From Gammaproteobacteria bacterium (GTDB lineage: Bacteria; Pseudomonadota; Gammaproteobacteria; UBA1113), in the NCBI GenBank assembly GCA_021773305.1, contig JAJFKH010000031.1:1-54873 (forward strand): a stretch of 54,873 nt of DNA, read 5' to 3'. The notes beneath the pieces are model-generated. The model made no database searches and had not been told where the DNA came from. It was given only the letters and a program-made list of their open reading frames with translations. This document shows positions 34,940 through 43,848 of the stretch, in pieces. The stretch's first letter is position 1, and each line of letters begins with the position of its first letter. The position numbers and the translations under genes were made by a program.

Positions 34940-36340
34940 ATGAAAAAAATCCACCCCATTATTGAGCAAATTCACAACTGTTTGCAGCAAGATGTATCTG
35001 AAGAAATCATATGCAAAGAACTCGACACCACCTATTTACCCGGATTTGCCGAAATTCTATCTGCGGAAACAAACGCTAACACTCGGCTACAGCAACAGAA
35101 GAAAAAACCGTTTGCTATCACCGCTGATATTAACGCTATTATTGCTAGAGAAACCGCATTAACCCTTGCCTGTAAAAAGGGCTATAGCATGTGCATTCCA
35201 TTACTCCTCCAAGCCTGTGCAAATGTCAACACAAAAAATGCCAATGGTAATACACCCATTGGGATGGCCATTGCTGCGGAGAATTTACTCTGCATAATAG
35301 CGCTTTTTTCTAGATATACGGATGGCGAGGCCTTCATACCAAAGCTCGATACAATCGCCTACCATCACGGCATAACAAACCAACCGGTCTTTCCTATGCA
35401 ACTGGCTGCACTAAAAGGTAATATCGAAATACTCAAGAGTTTGATTGAGTCCGGTGCCGCTCTGGATCTCGTCGATCCAGATGGCAATACACTACTGCAT
35501 TACGCCGCGAGAAATAATCAGAATGACGGCGATCAATGTATAAAACAACTTATTGACGCCAACATTGAGGTGAATGCTTCTAATAAAGCGCAAAATACAG
35601 CATTGCATCTTGCCGCTGCAATCGGTGCCGAAAAGTCGGTTGGGATCCTCCTTGCTCATGGGGCAAACGGAGCAGCACTGAATCAGAAACAAGCAACACC
35701 CGTATTCATCGCCTGTCAATATGGACAACCCGCTTGTCTCAACCAGCTGTTAGCATCCATACCAGAAGATAAACTTAAAACTGTCGTCAATAAAGAAGCA
35801 CCCGTCAAATACAAAAATAGCGTCAGAAATGAATCGCCTCTGCGCGTGGCTAGAAATTTCATGAAAAAATCTCCAGGCAAGCAACAAGCTGCTCGGAATT
35901 GTATTTTTTTACTGTTGATAGCAGGTACAACAGTAAATGAATTCGAAAAAGAAAAATTAGCACAAAGTAAATACAAAAAAATATTGTGCAACCAATTAAT
36001 AAAAAAATCAAAAGAAATTGCCAAAGAAAGTATTGAGAATGCTATCGCCTTTCTAGAAGAATATAGCAAGCCAGAAAATAATTTTGGCAAAATTATGTGG
36101 CACGAATCAAAAAGCACGGCAGGCAAAGCATTCGGTGAATTTGCAAGCCGTTTCCAAAAAAAAACCACAGCGCAAGATCCAAAAGAAACAAATGATATTC
36201 AATTGATTCACAGTGAAATTAAAAAATTAAAAAGTGAATTTCAGAAACAACAGCAGAATATTGAGCCACCACTAGATAAAATAAACATAACGCCTGATAA
36301 CGAGGAAATCCCTGAAATTCCAGGTTTCAAGATCTCGTGA
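34940..36340 (+). CDS. Ankyrin-repeat protein
   Basis: A 466-residue protein with ankyrin repeats at about 69-125 (ETALTLACKKGYSMCIPLLL; NGNTPIGMAIAAENLLCI) and 149-270 (FPMQLAALKGNIEILKSLIE, DGNTLLHYAARNNQND, NTALHLAAAIGAEKSVGILL, ATPVFIACQYGQPACLNQLL). A lysine-rich helical region follows, then a coiled coil (about 415-435) and an acidic end EEIPEIPGFKIS. There is no signal peptide. Ankyrin proteins with glutamate-rich tails are common among type IV effectors of Legionellales; whether this is one is inference. Its 3' end overlaps the Maf gene by 14 bases, tail to tail. Not a known flagellar gene. Confidence 0.85.
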   Translation: MKKIHPIIEQIHNCLQQDVSEEIICKELDTTYLPGFAEILSAETNANTRLQQQKKKPFAITADINAIIARETALTLACKKGYSMCIPLLLQACANVNTKNANGNTPIGMAIAAENLLCIIALFSRYTDGEAFIPKLDTIAYHHGITNQPVFPMQLAALKGNIEILKSLIESGAALDLVDPDGNTLLHYAARNNQNDGDQCIKQLIDANIEVNASNKAQNTALHLAAAIGAEKSVGILLAHGANGAALNQKQATPVFIACQYGQPACLNQLLASIPEDKLKTVVNKEAPVKYKNSVRNESPLRVARNFMKKSPGKQQAARNCIFLLLIAGTTVNEFEKEKLAQSKYKKILCNQLIKKSKEIAKESIENAIAFLEEYSKPENNFGKIMWHESKSTAGKAFGEFASRFQKKTTAQDPKETNDIQLIHSEIKKLKSEFQKQQQNIEPPLDKINITPDNEEIPEIPGFKIS

Positions 36341-38612
36341 GTAACGCTTCATAGCGCGTCCGAGTGGCTGTATCTTTTGGCGCTTGCTGCAAATAAATTT
36401 CATAGGCACGAATAGCCTCTGAACTATTGCCCAGCAAATAACTCAAATGAGCATATTGAGGCAAATAACCCGGCGCAATCTCCGAGAGACATTGCAATGT
36501 AAGCCAAGCATTTTCCATATCTCGTACATGAATTAACAGGCTTGACAAGTGACTCAGAGAGACTTCTTCAAAGAATTTTTCTTTTGCTGCCCGATAGTAA
36601 AATGAAACCGCTGTTTCACTATCATCACTCAATTCAGCAACATAAGCTTTTCCTAAATTCGCTAATCCTTGAGCCTTTTCATCCTTATTTGCATTTAAAT
36701 GCTCAATCATTACCACTAATGCGGCTTTATCCTGAGAACGATAATGCCGATAGAGATTATGTTGAATATCTCGAAGGTAGGAAATATCACTGTATTTATC
36801 TTTTTTGTTTGCAAATTGTATTTCAAATTGTTTATTATAATTTTCTTTGACACTATCAAATACATTCGACTGATCCCACTTTAACGCTCTTGCATAGTGA
36901 CCATCTTTTTCCCACTGTTCAGCGAGATAGCTTACATCGAACGTATCCGATAATTCCATTTTTCGGCATGTTATTCTCTTCACACAATCATCTAGCTTTT
37001 TTCGAAAATCTTGGCAGCTATCTACAACTGCAGAAAAGAAATCATGTCCTGCTTGTTTAATATCACACAAACTCAACTCATTCTTTAACGACGCATTACA
37101 TAAAACAGCAAAGGATTTGTAATTATTTAACTTAACTAATTGTAATAATTCATCAAATGCTAAGATTTTTCCTTCTAATCGCTGTACTTTTTTTGCATTA
37201 TAGTTATTGAGTTTTTTATTAAGCGATAAGGCTTCTTTCGCCAACCTAGCCATTTTCATAAGCTGTCTTTGCAAATCATCAATAGATTGCAAGTCTTCAT
37301 CACAGCATTTTTTAAATGAGGTACTACCAACTTCTGGGATCAGATGTAATAGCTGCTGCTTATCAATATATTTGTCTGAGAGATCCACCTGTTCAGTAGA
37401 ATAAAATTCAATATTATCCATCTTAGCTGCCCTAGGAGATAAATTAATCACTCGGCAATTTTTTTGCAAAGCAAGCTCTCCTTGCTTGCCTAACGTTTCG
37501 ATAGCAGCAAAAAACCCAGGTTCTGTTTCACCCACAGTACCATCATTCAGTAATACAGGATGTCCGGAGAATCCTAAATTAGGCTCTTCTTGTAAATTTT
37601 CTGAAGCATGGGAGAAACCTTCATGACTATAGCATAAATCAACTCCAGCGAGATAAATCGCTTGAACTCCCGTCTCTATCAGAAAATTGAGTGCGGCATT
37701 CGTGACCGTAGGCCCCTGTACAAGCAAATTATCTTCATCATTAGTACAGCCCCAAGGCAAACGACTCCCCATGTAAATATGTTGCCCTGACCACTGCCCT
37801 AATAACTTAGATGTCACGTAATCTGCATTTACAAAGATCGGCCCTTGAGACATTTTTAGCATGGATTTGCTTACATCAAACATTTTATCTGTTGGATCAA
37901 TAGCCATAATAAAATCAGGACATATACCCATATCCATTAATTGCTGACTCACACGAGAAACTGCAACAATAATCAAATGACGTTTATTTTTTTTCACCCA
38001 GGGTAACAAATCATTCAGAGAAGGGCCAGCGGCTAAAATCACTGCTTCCATACCTTGAAATTTATGCCTCAAACAACTGGCAGGAATCATATTTTCAGAA
38101 ATATTTTTTAACTGCTGTTCAATGAAAGAAAAACCAGCAAAACTAATACCAACATTCCATTCTGCTTGAAAAAAATCTTGTTCTAAACAGTAATTCAATT
38201 CTCGATAATCTTGGCAAAAACAATCAACCGCGGCCAGGGAGCGCATGATTCGAGTTTTTCCTGTTAAACAATAGGCTATCCATTTTTTTGTATCAGCAAT
38301 CCCTCGCCATGCATTAAATGTTGTCACAGCAATATTGTTAGGGAGCGATTTTTCAGTAAGAGCCATTTGCTGGATCACAGGCTCTAATTCCACAAAAAGA
38401 TATTGACTTTCGCTATCAATAGCACTGTCTCGTAAGTAATTTATTAATAATCCCGCATCCGAACCGATGATTAAATAGAAGGTTTGGCTGTCAAATAATT
38501 GTTCAGAAAAATAAGATTGATACCGCGCTTTTGAACTCACCTCATTAAATACACCACCATTGATTTCATGTAGATAAGACTCGCCAAAGCTATTCGTCAA
38601 TTGTGTGAACAT
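36327..38612 (-). CDS. maf: Motility-associated Maf glycosyltransferase (DUF115)
   Basis: A 761-residue protein of the Maf family, which moves nonulosonic acids from CMP-sugars onto flagellin. The central DUF115 domain has AVILAAGPSLNDLLPWVKKN, DFIMAIDPTDKMFD, VQGPTVTNAALNFL and AIYLAGVDLCYSHEG. The N-terminal third (about 1-190) is the variable Maf N domain, with YLIIGSDAGLLINYL. The last part (about 620-761) is TPR-like. Combined with the leg operon in the same block, legionaminate is the likely donor sugar and FliC the acceptor (inference). It is divergent from rdgB with 75 bases between starts. Confidence 0.88.
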   Translation of the reverse strand: MFTQLTNSFGESYLHEINGGVFNEVSSKARYQSYFSEQLFDSQTFYLIIGSDAGLLINYLRDSAIDSESQYLFVELEPVIQQMALTEKSLPNNIAVTTFNAWRGIADTKKWIAYCLTGKTRIMRSLAAVDCFCQDYRELNYCLEQDFFQAEWNVGISFAGFSFIEQQLKNISENMIPASCLRHKFQGMEAVILAAGPSLNDLLPWVKKNKRHLIIVAVSRVSQQLMDMGICPDFIMAIDPTDKMFDVSKSMLKMSQGPIFVNADYVTSKLLGQWSGQHIYMGSRLPWGCTNDEDNLLVQGPTVTNAALNFLIETGVQAIYLAGVDLCYSHEGFSHASENLQEEPNLGFSGHPVLLNDGTVGETEPGFFAAIETLGKQGELALQKNCRVINLSPRAAKMDNIEFYSTEQVDLSDKYIDKQQLLHLIPEVGSTSFKKCCDEDLQSIDDLQRQLMKMARLAKEALSLNKKLNNYNAKKVQRLEGKILAFDELLQLVKLNNYKSFAVLCNASLKNELSLCDIKQAGHDFFSAVVDSCQDFRKKLDDCVKRITCRKMELSDTFDVSYLAEQWEKDGHYARALKWDQSNVFDSVKENYNKQFEIQFANKKDKYSDISYLRDIQHNLYRHYRSQDKAALVVMIEHLNANKDEKAQGLANLGKAYVAELSDDSETAVSFYYRAAKEKFFEEVSLSHLSSLLIHVRDMENAWLTLQCLSEIAPGYLPQYAHLSYLLGNSSEAIRAYEIYLQQAPKDTATRTRYEALLTRS

Positions 38613-38687
38613 ATGTTACTCTCTCAAAAAGCATGTCCCGTTCACAAGGCAAGAACTGTGCCGCTTAATATGGTAAAAGGAAACAAG

Positions 38688-39287
38688 ATGTCGAAAACCA
38701 TTGTTCTCGCTAGTAGTAATCTCGGTAAATTTCGTGAAATTCAGCAAGCACTCGAATCCCTACCCATTACCCTAGCACCGCAATCGGCCTACCATCTCAA
38801 ATCCGCAGAAGAAACAGGAAACACATTTGTAGAAAATGCCATTCTCAAAGCACGTTTTACGAGCCAAGCAACCCAATTGCCTGCCATTGCTGATGACTCA
38901 GGATTAATTGTGCCAGGATTAGGAGGAAAACCGGGGATTTATTCTTCTCGATTTGCAGGTATTCATGCATCGGATCAAGACAATATCAATAAATTACTCC
39001 ATGATATTCATGATATTAAAGACAAGCGAGCCTTTTTTTATTGTGTCATTGTTTTGCTCAATCAAGCCGACGATCCGACCCCTTTGATCTGCGAGGGACA
39101 CTTGTGGGGTGACATTATTCTAGCACCTCAAGGAGAAACAGGCTTTGGTTATGATCCTGTTTTTTATCTCAAAGACAAAAATAAAACAACTGCCGAATTA
39201 GATCTGCAAGAAAAAAACCAAATTAGCCATCGAGGCCAAGCCTTGAAAAGACTGAAAAATCAAATTCATGAAAAACTACTGAATTAA
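38688..39287 (+). CDS. rdgB: dITP/XTP pyrophosphatase (RdgB/HAM1)
   Basis: A 199-residue house-cleaning enzyme that hydrolyses non-canonical purine triphosphates. Family marks are IVLASSNLGKFREIQQAL, ADDSGLIVPGLGGKPGIYSS with RFAG, GETGFGYDPVFYL and SHRGQALKRL. The open frame runs 29 codons further upstream, but AAAGGA correctly precedes the ATG at 38688. Its 3' end overlaps the next, opposite gene by 12 bases. Housekeeping gene inserted among motility and unknown genes. Confidence 0.95.
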   Translation: MSKTIVLASSNLGKFREIQQALESLPITLAPQSAYHLKSAEETGNTFVENAILKARFTSQATQLPAIADDSGLIVPGLGGKPGIYSSRFAGIHASDQDNINKLLHDIHDIKDKRAFFYCVIVLLNQADDPTPLICEGHLWGDIILAPQGETGFGYDPVFYLKDKNKTTAELDLQEKNQISHRGQALKRLKNQIHEKLLN

Positions 39288-39779
39288 ATTCTTCTTCATC
39301 GTTAAAATATGTTGCTGATGATCGTCAACCTGGCGTTTTGTTTGTTTAAACAATCGGTGAGGGAAACTTCCCGGCTCTACGGATTGAATAATGTTTTTGA
39401 GTGTATTGCTCACTTCATTTACATTAATCTCTGATGTTGAATTGGAAATTGCTTTTTCTAACAACTCCAAACCATCTTTTAGTTGCTGGTTATTTTCATA
39501 ATGGCGAATTTTTTCTTCAAAAGGGCCTTTTGATCGTTTCTCCATAATATCCTGGAGCTTCCAAAGCGCATGACTAATAAAACAGCGAGGAGCTGTTTCT
39601 TCATAAAAAACATGGGATATTGTACTTTCTTGTGCAGCAATTAAACTATCTTCTTCACTGCCCCCCCAAGGCGCAAAATTTTCTTTTTCCTGAGTAATAA
39701 TAGTTTTATCAATTTCCAGGACATCCACTAAAGCGTCTCGTAACCATGCTTGAAATTGTTGTTGATCGCTGACTGCCAT
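39276..39779 (-). CDS. Unrecognised 167-residue protein
   Basis: An acidic, soluble, helix-rich protein beginning MAVSDQQQFQAWLRDALVDV. It has a Trp-Gly-Gly motif (NFAPWGGSEEDS) near residue 35 and a coil-like C terminus (FKQTKRQVDDHQQHILTMKK). No signal peptide or membrane helix. It lies nine bases after the 81-residue gene at 39789 and is probably co-transcribed. I do not recognise a family for either; their product sizes and charge would suit a complex, but this is a guess. Confidence 0.7.
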   Translation of the reverse strand: MAVSDQQQFQAWLRDALVDVLEIDKTIITQEKENFAPWGGSEEDSLIAAQESTISHVFYEETAPRCFISHALWKLQDIMEKRSKGPFEEKIRHYENNQQLKDGLELLEKAISNSTSEINVNEVSNTLKNIIQSVEPGSFPHRLFKQTKRQVDDHQQHILTMKKNLIQ

Positions 39780-39788
39780 ATCTATCTC

Positions 39789-40034
39789 TTAATTATTTTG
39801 ATACTGAAAATAAAGAAATTCAGCTAGTTGTTTTTTTAAATTGAGCAATTCTTCTGGCGTACCTGTAGCATTAAGATGCATACCAGAGAGTAACCCTTCT
39901 ACAAATTGCAGGGTGTCATTACGTTTAGCCTCTAAATCTTCATCACTAAAGGAAGCGTCAGAAAATTTCTGCTTCACGTTATTTGCAATTTCAAGAAACT
40001 GCGGTAGTGTTATCTTTTTATCAATGTCCATCAT
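39789..40034 (-). CDS. Unrecognised 81-residue acidic protein
   Basis: Starts MMDIDKKITLPQFLEIANNV and ends FLYFQYQNN; mostly helical, acidic, with no membrane segment. AGG sits five bases before the first ATG. It is the first of a two-gene unit with 39276-39779. The upstream gap 40035-40285, shared with the divergent TPR-methyltransferase, contains a TATAAT at 40248-40253 without a good -35 box. Confidence 0.65.
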   Translation of the reverse strand: MMDIDKKITLPQFLEIANNVKQKFSDASFSDEDLEAKRNDTLQFVEGLLSGMHLNATGTPEELLNLKKQLAEFLYFQYQNN

Positions 40035-40285
40035 AAGTGCCTAAATATTTTTCTATCCATCTCACTCACAGAGTGCCGTTCAATCCATGTACAATACCAC
40101 AGGTTCATTAAATTAATATTAATGCGTCTCAAAAATATAGTGCCTTCTACGCAAAATTCAAACCACATGGAAGAAATTAATTATTTTTCATTAAAATTCA
40201 ATAAGTTAAAAAGTAATTTTATCCCAGCCACAATACTTAAATTAGCGTATAATAAATCCACGTACAGGATAAAATAGGTTCAAAA

Positions 40286-41980
40286 ATGACCGCAAATAAA
40301 CAGCTGAATCAAGCCATCCTCTGTCATCAGGCAGAAAAATTCCAAGAAGCAGAGGCCCTCTATCAGCAAATCTTAAAAACCGATCCCAATCATTTTGCAG
40401 CACTGGATTTACTTGGAATTTTATTAGCCCAAAAGGGGGATTATCCAACGGCAATCACTTACTTTCAAAAAGCACTAACCATTAACCCTCAATCAGAAAA
40501 CTGTTTAAATCATTTAGGCAATGCCTACAAACATCTTAAGCAATATGACCATGCCATTGAACAATTTAAAGCCGCATTAGCTATCAATTCTCAATATGCT
40601 GAAGCCTACAATAATTTAGGCACAGTTTATTTGCTGCAAAACCAATTGCACGATGCCATCCTGGTTTTCACAAAAGCGATTGAACTTAGCCCCCAATATG
40701 TTGATGCTTATCTCAATCTCGCCAATAGCTATTTACAGCAAGAAAACTTGCCTCAGGCAAAAACCCACTATCTCAACGCATTGGAGCAAGATCCCAATTG
40801 CATCCAAGCCCTTTATCATTTAGGTAATATTGCCTACGAAGAAGAGGAGATTTCTGACGCAATTGCTCATTACTATAACGCCTTGCAGATATACCCCTCT
40901 TTTCTTGAATGCCACCTTAATCTCGGTGCTGCCTATTTGAAAAAATCCGATAGCAAATTAGCTATCATGCAGTTTAATCAAGTATTACAACTCGACTCAG
41001 ATAATCATCTCGCCCATGAAAATTTGGCCGCAGTATATTTGACAAAAAAACAATATGATATTGCAAGCAAACACTATTATTATTTGCTCACAAAGGATCC
41101 TAATAATTATCACTTACATTTTAGTTTAGGCTTTGCTTTTATGGAGCAAAGAAAATGGGAAAGTGCATTACCTCATTGTATAAAAGCAACAGAAATCCAA
41201 CCCGAAAACACGGATGCTCATCAAAATTTGGCAAGAGTGTACTTAAAATTACGCCAAAAAGAAGAAGCTATCCAGCACTATAAAATTATTTTACATCTTA
41301 AGCCAAATAGCCCAGAGATAGAATATATCCTCACTGCATTAGAAGAAAAACAGAAAGTTTCTGAAGCCCCCGCAGAATATATCAAAGCCCTATTTGATCA
41401 TTATGCCGAAGACTTTGATAAAGATTTATTAGAACGACTCAATTATAAAGTCCCGGAGTCACTCTATCAATTATTGATGGGAGATATCGGAAATAAAGAA
41501 AATTTAGTAGCCCTTGACTTGGGTTGCGGAACTGGTTTATGCGCAAAACAATTTAGATCCCATTGCGAAACACTTGTCGGTATCGATTTATCAGAAAAAA
41601 TGATTGATATTTGTCGAAGAAAAGCCCTCTATGATGCACTGTATGTCAATGACATTAATGCTACCATGACATTATTAAAAACTAGTTTTGATTTAATTCT
41701 AGCTGCCGATGTATTTGAATATATCGGCGATTTATCAAAAACTTTCGAAACAGCCTACAGCAAATTAAAAAAAGAAGGACTCTTTGCTTTTTCTATAGAG
41801 TCCAACGATGAAATACCCTATAAACTCGAAACAACAGGACGATTTACCCATAGCCAAGATTATATAAGGGAATTAGCAAAAGAAAAGAACTTCGCCATTA
41901 TAACAGACAGAAAAATCTCTTTGCGCATGCAAGAAAATAAAGAAGTGATGGGAAGGATTTTTATCCTGCAACCGATTTAA
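40286..41980 (+). CDS. TPR-repeat protein with C-terminal SAM methyltransferase
   Basis: A 564-residue two-part protein. About ten tetratricopeptide repeats fill residues 5-350 (such as AEAYNNLGTVYLLQNQLHDA and VDAYLNLANSYLQQENLPQA). Residues about 370-564 form a class I methyltransferase with motif I VALDLGCGTGLCAKQF (about 408), LVGIDLSEKMIDICR, and FDLILAADVFEYIGDL. TPRs would recruit a partner protein; the substrate is unknown. Related TPR-methyltransferases occur near glycosylation and motility genes, so a role in modifying flagellin or its glycan is possible but unproven. The 3' end overlaps the signal peptidase gene by four bases. Confidence 0.85.
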   Translation: MTANKQLNQAILCHQAEKFQEAEALYQQILKTDPNHFAALDLLGILLAQKGDYPTAITYFQKALTINPQSENCLNHLGNAYKHLKQYDHAIEQFKAALAINSQYAEAYNNLGTVYLLQNQLHDAILVFTKAIELSPQYVDAYLNLANSYLQQENLPQAKTHYLNALEQDPNCIQALYHLGNIAYEEEEISDAIAHYYNALQIYPSFLECHLNLGAAYLKKSDSKLAIMQFNQVLQLDSDNHLAHENLAAVYLTKKQYDIASKHYYYLLTKDPNNYHLHFSLGFAFMEQRKWESALPHCIKATEIQPENTDAHQNLARVYLKLRQKEEAIQHYKIILHLKPNSPEIEYILTALEEKQKVSEAPAEYIKALFDHYAEDFDKDLLERLNYKVPESLYQLLMGDIGNKENLVALDLGCGTGLCAKQFRSHCETLVGIDLSEKMIDICRRKALYDALYVNDINATMTLLKTSFDLILAADVFEYIGDLSKTFETAYSKLKKEGLFAFSIESNDEIPYKLETTGRFTHSQDYIRELAKEKNFAIITDRKISLRMQENKEVMGRIFILQPI

Positions 41981-42804
41981 GGTTGATGACTTAGTCTTTT
42001 ACCAATACGACTTTTCTCTGGAGACCAGAGGATATAAATCGCCTCTCCAGCAATGCTCGTCACAGGCACCGGGCCAAAATCCCGGCTGTCGTAACTCAAG
42101 TCTCGATTATCACCCAAAACATACACATCGTTTTCTGATAATTGGCCACTATCGATACTCACAGATAAATTTCCTTTTTCATTATCGGATTTAACATAAG
42201 ATTCTTCAAATTTTTCTTGATTAATTTTAGTTTTTCCGTAGTGTCGCTGGTAACGCTCGCCTCCTAGTGCCACAATACGTTTTAAATAAACTGCATTGGG
42301 CACGGGTTCTCCGTCTGCTGGCTCTACAAAATTTGATAAATTCATTGTCACTAAGTCTCCTCTAGAAGCTTGTTTGTCATATTCATAAGGATATTCAACC
42401 ACAACAAACTCACCTTTATTAAGCGCTGGTACCATACTTTCAGATGTCAAGGAATAAACTCGATAAGATCCCATATGGGTTGCAAAAAAGTAAAATAAAT
42501 TGCCAACAAAGAGGATGTAAATAAGGTAAAAATACCATGCATTGTAAAATTTTATCTGATGGCTTTTGCCGGCCACCCGCCAGGCATCCACGGCTTGAAA
42601 AAGTGTATAGACAGCTAAAACAGCAACTTCGGTGACAACACCACTAAAATAAGAAAGGGCATGGCTCCACTGAAAACCCATATATATGAGTAAGATCCCT
42701 ACAACCCAAAGCAAGCCCCGTTGAACCCGCCCAGCATAAATATGACCCAATCCCGTTAATAATACACCAAGAAGAAAAGCTAAAAATCCGCTACGCGTTT
42801 TCAT
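41977..42804 (-). CDS. lepB: Signal peptidase I with extra N-terminal membrane domain
   Basis: The 275-residue protein has an S26 peptidase domain from about residue 115: catalytic S123 in SESMVPALNKGEFVVV, K175 in YLKRIVALGGE, and the GDNRDLSYDSRDFGPV box. Before it are about four hydrophobic segments (residues 5-108) instead of the usual one or two; the first part (FLLGVLLTGLGHIYAGRVQRG) resembles a small membrane module seen in other proteins. It would cleave signal peptides on the periplasmic face. It may be a second, specialised peptidase; the main lepB, normally beside lepA, is not here. Confidence 0.87.
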   Translation of the reverse strand: MKTRSGFLAFLLGVLLTGLGHIYAGRVQRGLLWVVGILLIYMGFQWSHALSYFSGVVTEVAVLAVYTLFQAVDAWRVAGKSHQIKFYNAWYFYLIYILFVGNLFYFFATHMGSYRVYSLTSESMVPALNKGEFVVVEYPYEYDKQASRGDLVTMNLSNFVEPADGEPVPNAVYLKRIVALGGERYQRHYGKTKINQEKFEESYVKSDNEKGNLSVSIDSGQLSENDVYVLGDNRDLSYDSRDFGPVPVTSIAGEAIYILWSPEKSRIGKRLSHQP

Positions 42805-42920
42805 GAGTGGTTCCTAAAATTTGCCGAAAATTGGCGCTTGTCACATATACTTTTCATTGTAGATCATAGTGTTATATCCAGCAAACGGCTAGGATTTGTA
42901 GGCTATCAAAATTTCTATAT

Positions 42921-43670
42921 TTAGCGTCGAATTTTGTCTATCTCAGCAACCGTCATTCCTGTTGCTGCGACAACATCTGACAAGGCCATGCCCATGGCAA
43001 CCATTTTTTCCGCAACTTCTTGTCTTCCTTCTTGCTTCCACGCAGAACCCATCTGTTCCACCGTCTCAGCACGCAACTGCTCGTATACTGTCATGAATAC
43101 TTTCTCCTCTGGCTGACCTCTCAAACCATCCTCAAATACATCAATGAAGTCTTTTTTATCAGAAATATCCGCTTCTCTTGACAAATAGTTCATCAGAGCT
43201 TCAAAAAATTTAACAGCATCATGCTGGCCTAGCTGGCCCAATGCATCCCGTAGAATTGGCATGGTTGCTTTTATTTTGGGTAAAAAATCCTTTTGAAATA
43301 TGGACTTGAGGCTATATACCATATAATGGGCTGCGGTAGCACCATGTATATCATCATCTGCAATATCATGAGTATTAAGCAAATAAAATGGCTGGAAATG
43401 TCCCAAAACATCCTCAATCGGCATGCTAGGCGCATCAACAAGCTGAGTCAAGCAAGTCGGCGCTCGATAATGTTTTTTTCCATGATAGAGCACCATAGGC
43501 ACAACTAAGGGTAATGGCTTCTCTCGTTTTGGGTTGTAATTTTCTGACATAATATGGGTCGCATATTGCCATAACCGAAAAGGCATTTCGCGATCCACTT
43601 GACTTTGATGTTCTAAAATAAGATAAAGAAATGCGTCTTCTTCTGATTCCAGACAAGGCACTTTATACAC
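42921..43670 (-). pseudogene. Rpn-family (Transposase_31/PD-(D/E)XK) gene, 5'-truncated
   Basis: The frame encodes 249 residues of an Rpn recombination-promoting nuclease: DAFLYLILEHQSQVDREMPF with RLWQYA, PLVVPMVLYHGKKHY, PFYLLNTHDI and a C terminus MGMALSDVVAATGMTVAEID. Full-length relatives have about 60-80 more N-terminal residues holding part of the nuclease site. Here the coding sense can be followed upstream only to about 43680 (SLWVYKVPC), where it runs into an IS630-like fragment. The ORF now starts at GTG 43670 without a clear ribosome site. Probably inactive. Confidence 0.75.
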
Positions 43671-43674
43671 CCAA

Positions 43675-43790
43675 AGCGAATCAATATGCTAAAAGCAAAC
43701 GTGATTCCGAGCGAATTAAAGCAGTTCATGCATTTTTATTCAATACAAGAAATAGCAGCCATTCTTATTCTAAATGAGAAGACAATGATC
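43675..43790 (+). mobile_element. IS630-like transposase fragment (copy 2), frameshifted
   Basis: The plus strand reads NQYAKSKRDSERIKAVHA, then after a frame change YSIQEIAAILILNEKTM, which is the helix-turn-helix of an IS630-family transposase. The N terminus is missing; nothing recognisable follows 43790. The first 48 bases repeat 354-401 with two mismatches. Copy 1 has the N terminus and copy 2 the middle, so the two look like parts of one lost element. Confidence 0.65.
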
Positions 43791-43848
43791 GTGGGGCGTT
43801 CGTATTACATCATCAGCATAAATCGGCCCTTTTTTCAATGACGCCCCC

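Noticed and set aside
43793-43847. Inverted repeat GGGGCGT / ACGCCCC next to the DUF6708-like gene end
   Set aside because: Arms of only seven bases with a 41-base loop and no T run; not convincing as a terminator or IS end.
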